64,000 nt of DNA, taken from positions 112,196 through 176,195 of the forward strand of contig LLCB01000103.1 of NCBI GenBank assembly GCA_001414345.1, read 5' to 3'. The notes under the pieces are model-generated. The model had not been told where the DNA came from and did not search any database. It worked only from the letters and a program-made list of their open reading frames with translations. Source of the DNA: Hymenoscyphus infarciens. Its lineage: Eukaryota > Ascomycota > Leotiomycetes > Helotiales > Helotiaceae. Positions within the stretch are counted from its first letter, which is position 1, and each line of letters opens with the position of its first letter. Made by a program: the position numbers and the translations under genes. Below are positions 24,340-36,679 of the stretch, in pieces.

Positions 24340-26500
24340 GCTAACTCTCGACAACAAAATTAAACTCGACAATAAAACCTCCACCTCTCCCATCTCCCCT
24401 ATAACAGACAACACCCCGGTCACTTGATGGCCACGGATGATAACTATTCTTTGGGGGGAACTAACAATGCCAGTCTAACAAGTGTCTTCTAGTCGCGAAA
24501 AGCACGTATCTCCTTAAAATCTTCAACTATTAACTGTGTCCCATTTATGAAATAGTGTACATTTTTATAGTTGGAATTCAGAGACGACGAGAGAACCAAT
24601 AAGGTGCCTAGAATCGTACGGATCCTATAGAAACGTTGTTATGGGAGTGGAAGTGGAAGTGATAAACCTACTCTAAGCACAAAAACAGGCTTGTGTGAGA
24701 GAGGTGTATGCCCTCATTCTCTGATCACTCCACCAGACCTCGAATGTTGAAGAAACTTACGAGTTATATAACAGTGCCTGAAGAAGTAAGAAATTAGGCT
24801 CCGTAATTTTAGAACTTTTCTCCAATATTACTTCTACTTAACCCGTATTATGGGGGTGATGAATTATATTCACGGGACTAGTCATCAGAAGGAAGAAACC
24901 ACGAATGGGAAACACGGGAGGTATTTATATTTCCACAACAAGAAACCTCCTTTCTAAACAGACAACAAAAGAGGTCACCAAATATGTATGTCGCTTCGTG
25001 CAGCTATTGCGAGACTACCTGTACTTCATCAAATCTCAGCCCAAAGGCCCCAAAAGAAAGAGAAGTATCTATCAATCCAACACTCCAAGGAGATAAGCCA
25101 CCCAAGATTCAACAACACACAATGAAATCCGACAACAAATCTCACTCTTTCCGGGAACCCCTCTAAGTATCAGATACGACCTAGCAAGCAGCAACGCCAA
25201 AAGATACTCTACACTTCCACCAGAGAAGAAGAACACTCGGTCTATACAGCTAAGCAAATCTCCTCGTAAACAAGACAGAGGGAAGTCTAGCCATATACGT
25301 GGTCCCCGTGTGCTCACTTACACATCTCCACGGGCGTTTTTCAACGACTCGAAACCACGAATGAACACTCTGGAATCTCGAACTACCCCTATACTTTTGT
25401 TCTTCCTGATAACAGGAGGCTTCCTTTTGAAAAAGCTCTGAATAGGGAACACGTACTCTAGAAAAGAAATAGCAAATCCCCAGAAAGTTTCAAGATCCAT
25501 ACCCCAGAAGGAGGACTATAAAACCACCCTTCTAAGAAAAAGAAAACCTCTTACAAGAAATCGTTAACCCGTTAGCTGAGACCTTGTCCTGCGCAGTCGT
25601 CTAACAGCGGAGTCCACCAACAACCACAGACGCACACCCATTTCTTTTCCATGTAAAAATTTCAGAGGAAGGAGCAATATCGATCACACCAACTCCCCAA
25701 GAAACCCGCATTTGAAAGTTAATAAGCTACTCGACAACGAAATAATTTTCGGCAGCAAACACATTTCCCATAATTAACCAAGCCTAAAGACTCCCTAGCG
25801 AATAAGCAGAACAGCCGAAGAATCCTTCCATCAAACACCCGGAAAAGAAAAAGTCGCAAATGGTTAAGTACAGATACTCCAGAAACTTGCTCCTCCCAAG
25901 ACAAAGCAGCAAGGATTCTCTACTCTTACTCGGCGTGAAGAATCCCAGACTCAGCTACCCAAGACCTTATTTAACGGAGAGAAAATAGGGGTTCGATGAA
26001 GGAGTTTTTCTCACTGCCTCCATTCACAATGCCACAAGGCGGAGAACCCAAAATAATGATTAGAAGTAATCCTCTCCCTAAGAAGGAGGGATATAAAACC
26101 CACTCTTCCAAAAAACAAAAAACAAATCTTCCATAAAAACTGTGCCGTTCGGAGGATTGGAATATTGTTCGCACAGCCAGCCAACAGCACAGTATACACT
26201 ATTAACAACCCCAGAAACTCTCAGCGCATATATACATCTCAGCAAAAGGCGCGGTGGTCGTGATACCACTTCTCTCGATTTACTAGCAAATATCAAAGTC
26301 GACAATAAATCCCAACCCTCCATTTCACCCCAACCATCCGAGTCCCAGGATGCGCATAAGCAACGAGGTGAAGAAAAAAAGAGGGGGTTTTCTTGTCGCA
26401 GAACAAGAAAGAGCAGTGTAGTATTCAAGAGAAGGAAGGAAAGGTTCAACGGTCCCCAAGACCCATATAAACAAGGACTAGATCAAAGCGCTTACTGTGA
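24340..26500. repeat. highly diverged ~0.58-kb tandem repeat (about 3-4 copies)
   Basis: Short blocks recur in the same order. AGAAGGAGG followed by TATAAAACC occurs at about 25,504 and 26,080 (a weaker form near 24,915). A block like CGACAAYRAAAT occurs at about 24,367, 25,128, 25,733 and 26,299. A CGCAG/CGCACAG block follows about 80-90 bases after the first marker in each copy. Spacings are mostly 567-604 bases. Identity between copies is low and was judged by eye. Confidence 0.4.
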
Positions 26501-26788
26501 CGAAAACAGGCTCGGCTAACCAAGGCAATTATTTAAGTGCAAGAAATTGAGTCTTCATGGGGGTGTTTGGTTGGGAATACCGACCACACAAGTGCTCATG
26601 AAATTACATGGCTTCTACTTTTTCTTTTCTTTTGTTTACTCCACGATAAGTCCAACACCAAGAAAACCAGGAAGAGATTATGTCAAAACATTAGGCTCGA
26701 ATCACTCGAGACAAAATAAAAGTAACAAAACACCAAACCAACTAGAAAGAACACAATATATAAACCCAAATCTAAACTTACAAAACCC

Positions 26789-28486
26789 CTACCCCCTCCT
26801 CCTCTTCCTCCAAGCCTTAAACTCCTTCAGCACCCCCATAACCAGCGGAACCCCCACCGGCCCCAGCAACGGCATATACACCGCAATCTTATGCTCATCA
26901 GGAAAGTAGACCTGCCCCACCATACTCTTCTCAAAAAAGGCCTTCTCCGCCGCCTCCTCCGCAATCCTCGCATTCTCCAGACCCTCCCTCCCACCTAGAC
27001 CATCACACGCCTTCCGTAGATGTTCAATAGTAGTGTACACCCCATCTGCCACGCTCTTCGGGATACTAATCGAAGGGAGTGCAAGTGATAAGCGTGCCAG
27101 ACTTCCCATAGTGCCAGAGGCTTTGAGGAGGAGGCCTGCGCTGCGGACTCTGATCAATGTCATGAGACGGAGGGGGAGAGAACCGGTTTCGGGCGCGCCG
27201 AGGAGAGACATTAATTGGTTTGAAAATATGAGCATTGCAGGTCGGAGATCTGAGATGTCAGATTGGATTACGACCCCTCCCCATTGTGGGATCAACCAAC
27301 TCTTCCCGCCACCCTCGACTTCCATGTCTCCCACGTATATGATAAAGTTTACAGTTGGGGCTCCGCCAATGCTGGGACTTAGAGGCCATTCCGCGGCATT
27401 GATGAAGCCGCTTAGGTCTTCTTTTTTGAGGACATCCCCGCTGACTCCGGGGGAGGCGTAGAGTTGGACTTGGGTGTCGATTGTGAAGTTGCTGATTGAG
27501 GAGAAGCTGTCTAGGAGGGGCTTCATGTGTTCTTCCAATGCAGCTTCGATGTCCCAGGATGATGGGGTGGCTGTGGGTGTGAATAGGGAGAAGGTAAGAT
27601 GGTATGTACGAGAGTATTTCATCGATCGGGTCGTCCATTTCGCCAATGACTCTGCTACTTCGGGAACCAATGCTTTTGGGCTACGTTCTGGTGGGGCAGA
27701 GCTTGTGGATAGTAGGTATGCGATCATGGCCTGCTCTTCTGCAAACATCTCTCTTAACGTGTTTGCGATCGATGTGGCTAGGGAGGAGGATGAGGAGGAG
27801 CTCGAGGGGACTTGATTCGGAGTATAATAGACATCGAGTATGGGAGAATATGCTTGAAGATCCACCTTCGTTTCTGTGCCAGGTAATAATCGTATCACCA
27901 GCGCAACCTCTTCGTCTCCGCCTCCTGTTGATGTCCCGTCGACTGCTGTCGATGCATTGGCTGGCGGGGAAAGTTGCAATCGCAAATGATGCGCCGAGAA
28001 ATCGTTCAAATCATCCAATGCATGCTGGGTCGTTCGCAGAAGATGTTGCGATTCGTGATCCTGTAGAGAATCTGCCTCGATCGATATTCGAAGTGGAAAG
28101 ACTGGACGACATGCCTACTCCAGTCAGCATGTACCTATACCCATAACTCCCAACTCGATTTCCAGCACAGCACAACACAGCACAGCACATACCCTACCAT
28201 CCGCCCAATCCATCATTTGATCCAGTGGCAATGACGCCCGGTATATTGTCGTCGTGTACCACCATACTGGCAACCCCAGAAAGATTATGACACTCCACCA
28301 TGATACGATAACGAGGATCCTCAATCGAATGCTCTCTGGCTTCTCGGGTGGTGGTTCCTTCTTTCGCAGAGCGGCGGAAACGGCGTTGGCGGGCGCATCG
28401 TCCGTGGTTGATTTTGATTCTACCTCGTTGATGCCATTTTCGACTCCAGGCCGGACAGTAGGGGAAGCATGCGCGGATGCTGACAT
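26789..28486 (-). CDS. GPI17: GPI transamidase subunit PIG-S/Gpi17 (2 exons, 539 aa)
   Basis: Exons 28486-28193 (98 codons) and 28114-26789 (442 codons including stop), with a 78-nt GT-AG intron. PIG-S is a subunit of the ER-membrane GPI transamidase that attaches preassembled GPI anchors to proteins. The N-terminus has a cytosolic stretch, then a membrane segment ILVIVSWWSVIIFLGLPVWW (about residues 57-76) followed by YRASLPLDQMMDWADGRACRPVFPLRISIE, the usual start of the lumenal domain. Lumenal features include QLYASPGVSG and WGGVVI. A second hydrophobic segment near the C-terminus (VYMPLLGPVGVPLVMGVL) precedes a basic tail KAWRKRRRG, as in the family. The length is normal. Sense-strand codons near the 3' end are strongly purine-rich. 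It is transcribed divergently from FAT1. Confidence 0.9.
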
Positions 28487-29241
28487 GCTGTTCTTGTCGA
28501 AGATGGCATTTGTGAGCTCGAGCGTGTGGACTGGACTGGACTGGACTGGACTGGCACTGACACTAACAATCAGAGCCTCATGCTGACAGCACCGCCGTTA
28601 AGTGAGGTGTGTTTGGATTCTCGGATCAACTCTTTTCCAGTCACGGACATATTACCTAGTTTTCTTCTATAAGTTTGTATTTCTATTACACAAACTTATC
28701 CCCGGTAAAAAATACATCAATATCTTCTAATTTCTCCTCCTTCGCGCGAGACTTGTTCTCCGCTATTTCTGTCAACTTTTAGCTTCGCTAGGCCAGGCAC
28801 CAAAAAGGAGAAAGTCGGCTGGCAAATTCGTGCCGAGGCTCGCAAAGTTATCCACATCCGACGAACTTCAGACTCCCCCTCGACCCTCGAACAGGGCCCT
28901 CCAAGAAATGCGATTCATGATTCATAAACAAGATGACTTTTACGTGTCCTCCAATTGGCCTTGAAAATACCACCAGACGCTCTCCCATTAAATAGAGGAT
29001 ACAAACCGCCAACGTCTATTAACCGACATCAACAGAACATTCACGCAGTTGGTTGCTGCTGTCAGCGGCAACTCAAAGCTCCCTCGATAGCCCCCGCCTT
29101 CTCCTTGCCGAGCACCTCCCAGGTCCTCTTTGTAATACTTGACCGCTCCACTACCTGAGTAACCTGAGTAACCTCCTTTTCAATTCTCACCTGCCACGAC
29201 AGCTTCCACGAAGCAAGCCTCAGTTCACCAATCTAATCACC
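28487..29241. promoter_or_regulatory. shared divergent promoter region of GPI17 and FAT1
   Basis: The 755 bases separate two start codons pointing away from each other, so both genes must draw on this interval. It holds five tandem GGACT units (28528-28552), just upstream of the GPI17 start, and a duplicated CTGAGTAAC at about 29,154-29,171. I see no clear TATA box. Specific factor sites cannot be assigned. Confidence 0.45.
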
Positions 29242-31223
29242 ATGCCAAGTCAGTATTTAAACCAGCGAAAGGTTGACCAAACTAACCCAAACTCTAGTCC
29301 CGCTTCCCCTCGCCGTTCCCGCTGCCATCGCTGGCTTAGCCTACCTTAATGCAAAAACCGGACTTTCCTATGATCTACGATTACTTAGTCCGGCCGTAAA
29401 GGCCGCGCGGACAATAGGAACACGGCTCAGCGACGATAAATTGAACCCTTTCTATTCGCTCGAGGAACATGCTAAGGGAAGTTTGGCAAACAAGATATAT
29501 CTGATATTTGGAGGGCGGCAATGGACATACCACGAGGTTTATCAGACGTCTTTGAAGTATGGAACATGGCTGAAGACAAAATACAATGTCCAGTCAAAAG
29601 ACATTGTGGCTATGGATTTTATGAACTCGGAAAAATTCATCTTCATCTGGTTTGGGTTATGGGCCATTGGGGCGAAACCCGCTTTCATCAACTATAACCT
29701 TACAGATAAAGCGTTGGTACATTGTGTCAATGTATCAACAGCCCGAGTATTACTGGTGGATCCACAAGTGGCGGACAAAATTACTCAGGACGTTAAGCAT
29801 GGATTGCCCAAGGTCGAGATTGTTATCTTTTCACCGGAATTGGAAAGCGAGGCAATGGTCATTCAATCAAAAAGGGAACCAAATTCTGAACGTTCCGAAG
29901 ACAAGTTGCAGAATATGGCGATGCTCATATTTACCAGTGGGACTACAGGCTTGCCAAAAGGCGCAATTGTTAGTTGGAACAAGGCTGTAAGGGTGTCACT
30001 TATTGTCCCTGGCTGGAATGGATTTACGGCAAAAGATACTTTCTATACAGTAAGTCAACCGGCTTTCCCCCAGTAAGTCTGCGCTAACCCCACTCCAGAG
30101 CATGCCCCTATACCACTCATCTGCCGCGGTCCTTGGAGCTTGCATGGTCCTCATAAACGGCGGTACAATTTGTATCGGTCGAAAATTCTCAACCAAAGTA
30201 TTCTGGGAAGAATGCAGAGCCTCAAACGCAACAGTAATCCAATACGTCGGCGAAACATGTCGCTACCTCCTAGCAGCAGCACCCCAAATCGATCCCATCA
30301 CAGGCGAAAACCTCGACAAGAAAAACCGCGTCCGAATGGCCTTTGGCAATGGATTGAGACCAGATATCTGGAATCGCTTCAAAGAACGTTTTGGCATTGA
30401 TGAAATCGCCGAATTCTATACCGCTACCGAGGGAACGGCTGCAGCATGGAATTTCAGCCGCAACGATTTCGGCAAGGGAGCGATTGGACGATTGGGTATG
30501 CTTGGTAAATTATTGACTCGTTCCTCGGCTGTTCTTCTAGAGTTGGATTGGGAAACCGAACAGCCATGGCGAGATCCCAAGACTGGTCTTTGTAAACCTG
30601 TTAAAGAAGGTGAACCGGGAGAGTTGCTATTTCGACTCGATCCTCAAGATATCGCTGCTGGATTCCAAGGTTACTTCAATAATAAAAAAGGAACCGAGGG
30701 CAAGATCATGCGCGATGTCCTAACCAAAGGAGATGCATGGTTCCGAACAGGCGATATGATAATCTGGGATTCCGAGGGACGAAGTTATTTCAGTGATCGT
30801 ATTGGTGATACATTCCGCTGGAAAGCGGAGAATGTATCGACAAACGAGGTTTCCGAAGCGTTGGGGAACCATAACTCCGTACAAGAAGCAAATGTCTACG
30901 GCGTGGAATTGCCCCATCATGACGGTCGAGCTGGTTGCGTGGCACTAGTTCTCACCGACCAGCCATCCGACAGACTCATGACTGAATTGGCCCAACACGC
31001 CCATGAACGCCTACCCAAATTCGCGGTGCCTATCTTTTTGAGGTTGACGAGGAACATGGATCTTACTGGTACGAACAAGCAACAGAAACATGTTGTCAGA
31101 CTTCAAGGTGTGGATCCTAAGAAGGTTGGCGAGGATGAGTTGTATTGGTTGAAGGAGGGAACTTATGTCAAATTTGGACATGAGGATTGGCAGGAACTGA
31201 ACGCTGGGAACGTAAAGTTATAA
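29242..31223 (+). CDS. FAT1: fatty acid transporter / very-long-chain acyl-CoA synthetase FAT1 (3 exons, 627 aa)
   Basis: Exons 29242-29248, 29298-30049, 30099-31223 (1884 nt); both introns are 49 nt, GT-AG. The first exon has only seven coding bases (Met-Pro plus one base), and skipping the intron is needed to reach the usual N-terminus MPIPLPLAVPAAIAGLAYLN, a membrane-associated segment. FAT1 proteins activate long and very-long-chain fatty acids to CoA esters at ER, lipid-droplet or plasma membranes and support uptake. Motifs: AMP-binding loop FTSGTTGLPKGA (214-225), FYTSMPLYHSSAA across the second splice junction, YVGETCRYLL, GNGLRPDIW...FGI, EFYTATEGT, and GDTFRWKAENVSTNEV, the family's VLACS/FATP signature. 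The C-terminus ends without a clear PTS1. Length is typical. The downstream gene converges 245 bases away. Confidence 0.93.
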
Positions 31224-31468
31224 GCAATACACAGTGAGCTATGCTTTCACTACTGTGTTCTTAGCGACGTGTTTGTATATCTAGGACATTTTGTCATATC
31301 TGTTACAATACCATTAGATAAGATCTGTTAATTATTTTCGAGGCTCGCTTCTATCTTAGGGGAACACGTCCACTTCTATCTCACTCAAACCACAACCCAT
31401 CCTTTTCTTCATCTCCCATTTTCCTTCATCTTCTAAATCTCTAAACACTATCTCGTCTCCCCTCCCTC

Positions 31469-33021
31469 TCACAAACAACCCCCTACCCCATTCCCAACAA
31501 TCCTCAAATCCCTCACCTCAGGTAACCCCTCCCACCCCCTCCCCACCCCACCAAACGCCACACTCTTCTCACAAACCTCCCTCCATCTCACCCCCGGACT
31601 CAACTTCCCAGTCACGGTATTCGGTCGCCGCACATCGGCGTTGACGGGCACCACGACGGCTCGACCGAGTAGTGCTTCGACGGCTAGCATTGCGAAGCCT
31701 ATTCTTTCTTTTCCGTTTCCCGAGGGGATGCCGGTGCGTGTGGTCCAGGTGTTGAATGTTGTGCCGGGAAATTCTAGGGAGAGGTCGGTTAGGATTTGTG
31801 TGTATTGCTGATCTGGCTGATCAGGGGATTCGAAATCAAGTGTGATATCAGCATTATTTATCGCGTGTCTACCAGGTCCGAAGAGGAGGATTTGCTGCGC
31901 TATCGAAGCGGAGATGAATCGTGTGGTAGTCGCCAAAATCGCCTCCGAATCACAGCCCCGAAACTGACACATAGTAATAATCCTCATGGCGAAATCCGTC
32001 CCGTATTGTTCCTTGCAGGAAATCGTTTTTGGGGGGCGCGTGTGGAGGTATTTATCGTGTTCGAGAAGTTCTTCAACTACTTCGTGACATATCTCTCCTT
32101 CCCCCGATTGATGATTGGAAATAGACATGGCAGGGAGAAGCGAAAGAACACAAGTGAGTAAATACGACCCCGGTCCAACATCCCAATTATAAATCCCCTC
32201 CACCCCTCCCCTCCCCTCGGGCGGGATGAAATACACACTCGTCCCTCCCTGGATACTAACACAAACCTGCAACTTCCGCTCATCATGCAAAAGCAAGGCG
32301 ATTAGGAAACTAAACATGCCTGTGCCGCGTCGTCCCACTGCTTGCTCTGTGGTGCGGAAGTCGGAGACGGTTGTTACGCCTGTTTTGGCGGCTATTACGG
32401 AGCCCTCGCCGAGACAGATGTTGGAGGGGGGGTGGGAGGAGAGGGAGAGGAGGAGGCCGCCGGAGGAGATGAGGTCGAGGGTGTCGAGGGGACGGCAGTG
32501 TTTGGCGGCGAAGTGGTGGATTGCGTGGCTGAATTTGTGGCCGATTTCTTGGTCTAGTTGCGGGAGGAGGAGGGGTGTGTTCCCGCTGGTGGTTGCTTGG
32601 AGGTTGGCGAGGAGGGAGGGGGATAGGGGGGGTGTTTGGATTGTGTCGTACTGATTGGGGAGTTAGCTTCTCTCTTTTTGGAAGAGTAGAGGACAGGCAG
32701 GGTTAAGAAGTGATATGGAGGAAACAAACCTCCAAAATCTCAACTTCCATCCCCTCCTCTGGTCCTTCCTGTCTAAACCTGCACATGAGGACCGCGGAGT
32801 CAGTTTACTTCTTTGAGAAACATTCAAGTGTTTTCGAGTATGTCTCGAATAAGGACCTGGCTCCCGAAACGACTAGAATAGGGAAATATACTCTGAGAAT
32901 CTCACCTGCAAAGAACGAAATCCACATCCCCCCTCTCTACCATATTCTCCCCCTCACAAACTCCCAACACCAAAAGATCCAATCCCTTCCCCTTTCCTTT
33001 TTCATTACCTAGCCCACTCAT
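31469..33021 (-). CDS. degenerate anhydro-N-acetylmuramic acid kinase (AnmK)-like protein (3 exons, 448 aa)
   Basis: Exons 33021-32906, 32778-32730, 32650-31469 (1347 nt); introns 127 and 79 nt. The fold order of AnmK is recognisable: LDLLVLGV at the N-terminus, VDFVLCRFRQEGPEEG, GEGSVIAAKTGVTTVSDFR, a WDVGPG motif, PPKTISCKEQYG, and a C-terminal EVRDLRIVGNG. AnmK phosphorylates and opens anhydro-MurNAc in bacteria; ascomycetes carry homologues of unclear role. Here key motifs are lost: the phosphate loop GxNSGTSxDGxD reads GVCEGENMVERGDVD, the GSHGQT motif reads SSGGLLL, and NIGG reads SIQGG, whereas the catalytic-type Asp of SDFR remains. So it is probably not an active sugar kinase. The start chosen (MSGLGNEKGKGKG) matches homologue length; the same frame extends upstream to a Met at 33303 (542 aa). 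Confidence 0.72.
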
Positions 33022-35169
33022 TTTTATCTTGTCTTCAACAGACACTTGGACTAAAGCTCCTCCCATCTCGAGCTCCTCATTCGTTTGATCTTCTAGCAAC
33101 GCTTCGCGAAGAACTTTCGATTGCAGAGCTTCGAGGTATTTGAAGCCCACTTGGTGACGGATTCTTCCACCACCTTTTGGTCGGGACGAAGGGAGTGCTT
33201 TCATCATCTCGAATTGATATCTAGTCTTTGCGACTGACAGAACGAACGGGGAAATATATAAAGCGGTTGGATGAGAGAGAGGGAAATAATTCATCCGTAA
33301 CAAAGTTTAGGTTTGAAGAATCGCTGCTGCACCATTTCGTTGTGGTGCTCTTGGAGGAGGACGTTTCGAACTGGAATCTCGGTGATCATGTAGAAATAAA
33401 AGTACTGTGTGCTTAGTGCTTTTGATAAAAAGCAAACAAGAAACAAGAGAGGTCGAAGAAGGACAAGAAGAGCCAAAAACAACAACAAAACAGAAAGTCG
33501 GAAGATAGGTGAAAGAAGTACGACCTTCAACATCTAAATCTCCGCTCCATTCCCCGACCCGCAATTCCGACCTAAACAAACTCAACTCTCCACTTTCGAG
33601 AACACACCTGCATACACCTACCAACTACACCCGTGATCTCCCCCAACCACACCTTTTCCAAGATCCAAGATATCAATTAAACACTGGATGAAGATTAGTC
33701 GCCCCACAAGTGAGCTAGTTATGTAGCGAGATACCCCTATGTGGGGGAGGTGGAGAGGTTTGAAGGGGGTACAGACACTCGGTAGGGAGGATCGAGCCCT
33801 TTTAGGACAATTCTTCCTGGTTTGCGATCATGTGAGTTTGCTCCACAACACCATGTTGGGAAGAGCTGGATTGAATTCTTGCACTTTAATTTCCGTTAAA
33901 GTTGATTCAGCAGTCAGGTATTGGATGCGGTGTAAGTAAATAATATGTTTTCTTTTTCTCTGGTCGATGAAATTTTATAACTCTAAAATAGGAAGAAAAC
34001 TTGCGGAACTTATGAAATGAGAGGATATATTTCATGTAGGAGGATGCGAGAGTGGTTAGACGAGAGAAGAGAGGAAAGAAAGTCTTATAAGGAGAGATAA
34101 AGGAAAGGAAGATGAAAGAAACAAATTGAGAGACGAGATGTAGATGGAAGCATTGCCGCATGTGAAGCATATTGGGAGTTGATGCTTTTACTTGATGGAA
34201 TTTCAGAGTAAAGCAGCAACATCCTCTCTTGAGAAATAGACTTGAAGAAGTCATGGCTTTGGTGCCATATGGATCCATGACATGCTCCACGTGGTTCCAC
34301 CCTTTTTAGATTGGGCTTTAGGAGTCGTAGGGCGGAAGCGCGGAAACCCTGTAGCTGGATCTTCAGCCTTGCGTGGTATTGAATAAAGCCTTTATGATAG
34401 GCTGAAAAGCCTTCAAGACTCAATGTGTTCTGGCTAGTCTGAGATTAAGTCTTCCAAAATGGTTGATGCGTATCTGCGCAAATACAGGACAGCTGTGGCT
34501 GAACTTCAGCCTTATTAAGTAACTCGATCATCTCATTTTGAAGGAGATAGGGTGGAACGTCTTGTATATTCAAAAGGTCCTGGCTGTCTGAGACTTCGGG
34601 ATTCCGGCACTTGTTAGTCAAAGACAAGAAGCCGAAGCCAGAAAACCTAAAATATGTGTGACGAATCTAATATTCCATCTCAAAATTGACCGACTCGGCA
34701 TTGAAGATGATGACAAGAGATGACGTGGATAGCAACAGCGCATTTTTTCATGTGGAGGTTAAGAGTAGGAAGTTTTTGAAGCTAAAACATTTACCCGAGA
34801 GAACTCCTAGGCAAGAATGAAAGCACCGAGGAGAAACTTGATAGAGAGAAGTAGGAATCGATCCTGGGTCATTCAAACACCGAGTTGAGGCTTCTCTATC
34901 GATGGATAGCAAAAGTGACAGCAAGTTGAGTGGAATAACTTCCTACAACACTTTCGGTGAGAAGAACTCAAGAGAAAATCAACCACCTAATTTTCCAATT
35001 TCTATTACGTGCCACTTTCACAAACCATCGAAAGCTAACCTCTGAATCCAAAACATCCTGCACGTAGCTTCCGCCATGTCAATGATTGGAGATCGGTGAA
35101 AATAATACTGAACGGATGTGCTGAACTTCCAGCCTTGCAGGTAGTAAATAACTTCTCTCAGGCAGGGAA

Positions 35170-35880
35170 ATGAATACGACTTCAATATGTTTTCAGATGC
35201 AAGAATCGAAAGCAGCCAAAGCCGACCGATCTCAAGTTCAAAAATGTCTGATAAACGCAATGATCAACGAATTAACCGACTCGGCATTCAGGCCGATGGC
35301 GATCCCAAAGAAGTCTTGGAGAGCAACTCGACATGAAGATCACGACTTGGCCCGCGATATGTGTCAGGTACATGCACCAAAGAAGGATTCACACCCCTCT
35401 CTCGTTCATGGCCAGGAGCCAGAGAGTCAAAACGAAACCCAAAACCAAAGATGCAACCAAGCAGAAAAACGAAGACAAACCAAATCTGCTACCCTACGCG
35501 GGAGAAAATCTTTCGCAAATGAGCAAGAAAAACCGGCGGTACCCCCGAAGAAAAAACAAAACCTAATACAAAATCTAAGACAAGACAAGACAAGACAAGC
35601 TCCCAAACAACGGCTACCTACACCGTTTTATCGCCACATGGCTTTCCCAGTGTCTTGGTCGCCATTAAATTTCTTCTTCCTCCAGCACAGTAAAGAGAGC
35701 CACCGTAGCGTCGGCAAATTTCATAAGTCTGAGATTATGGTGCCTTTCCGGCAGCTGTTGACGTGGGGAAGAGACGGAAAGAGAAAAGGCAAAACCCGAG
35801 ATTTTGGAGATCAGCACTTTTCAACTCCCCGCGGCGAAGATCTCAGAGTGACGATCTTGGGTCTTGGGATGATCTTTTGA
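35170..35880 (+). CDS. unsupported long open frame (236 codons)
   Basis: An uninterrupted plus-strand frame from ATG 35170 to TGA 35880. The product is lysine-, arginine-, glutamine- and serine-rich with low-complexity basic stretches (around PPKKKQNLIQNLRQDK) and shows no domain, signal peptide or membrane segment I know. The sequence also includes a CAAGA tandem repeat. It is the only long frame in a gene-free interval, but length alone is weak evidence and chance is the more likely explanation. Confidence 0.15.
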   Translation: MNTTSICFQMQESKAAKADRSQVQKCLINAMINELTDSAFRPMAIPKKSWRATRHEDHDLARDMCQVHAPKKDSHPSLVHGQEPESQNETQNQRCNQAEKRRQTKSATLRGRKSFANEQEKPAVPPKKKQNLIQNLRQDKTRQAPKQRLPTPFYRHMAFPVSWSPLNFFFLQHSKESHRSVGKFHKSEIMVPFRQLLTWGRDGKRKGKTRDFGDQHFSTPRGEDLRVTILGLGMIF

Positions 35881-36679
35881 CAGGACAGGACAGGGTACGT
35901 GAGGGGCTTTTGATACTACGGGAAATTTGTGAATGACGCGCACATTGGAGGGGAAATATGAGGAAGTTTAAAATTGTGAGATGGTGATGGTGATGGGGGT
36001 CCAAAAGATGAACAAACCAACTCAACGCGCGGGTTTGATGTTGGAGAGAAGATGAGAATTGCTTTTTCGGAAACACGGCACGGCACTTACGTAGGTGACA
36101 TTCAGCAGTGTGATTTTGGCGCTTCGATACGAGAGGTGCGTAAATATCTCTCCATGAAAGACTCGCTGAATTCGTCCCTTTGAAACGTCCTTCTCCGTGA
36201 TGTAATGTGATGCCGTGTGATTGAAGTCTGTACTGTAGGAATCATCACCAACAAAACAACCACCTCGGCTGGCCATCAAAACAGCACAGCAACATCAGCG
36301 GGGTCTTCGTTCAGGAGCTGTCGAACCATTCAACGGCAAAAAGACATGGGGTCATATCCCCCATTCGGACGACCCACGACCCCATGAAAGTGGAGTTTCT
36401 AGTCAGATAAATAAATAAATAAATAAATATTGCGGAGGTAACCAACCCCCTTTGGACGGTTTCCTTGGATGATTTTGCAAATTGTGATTGATGCTGCTCA
36501 AGCTGCCTTATCGTGCACTGATGGTGGGGCAAAGGCGTGATGCAGGTGGAATTGCAGAAGCTGGGAACCGGCCGGCGGAGAGTGGGAACCCTTATGCATG
36601 AAGGGCTGAGAAGGAAATTTTATGGAAGTTGGAGAGGGAGTTGCTTCTGGAGGAGATTTGGTCTGTGAGAAGATAACCT

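Larger units (their letters stand above)
19737..26788. other. 7-kb gene-poor region
   Basis: No frame here shows a family motif or a convincing exon chain. Contents I can support: a run of 22 G at 20470-20491, and poorly preserved tandem copies of roughly 0.58 kb between about 24.3 and 26.5 kb. From about 24.9 to 26.5 kb the plus strand is noticeably rich in A and C. The longest frame is 174 codons (23839-24363) and looks like chance. Confidence 0.5.

Noticed and set aside
23839..24363. 174-codon plus-strand frame in the gene-poor region
   Set aside because: Composition is that of the surrounding non-coding DNA and no family features are visible.
27033..28146. Plus-strand frames of 142-180 codons opposite PIG-S
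   Set aside because: They are antisense shadows of a clearly conserved minus-strand gene.
33907..34290. 127-codon minus-strand frame
   Set aside because: No motif; composition reflects the local purine-rich plus strand.
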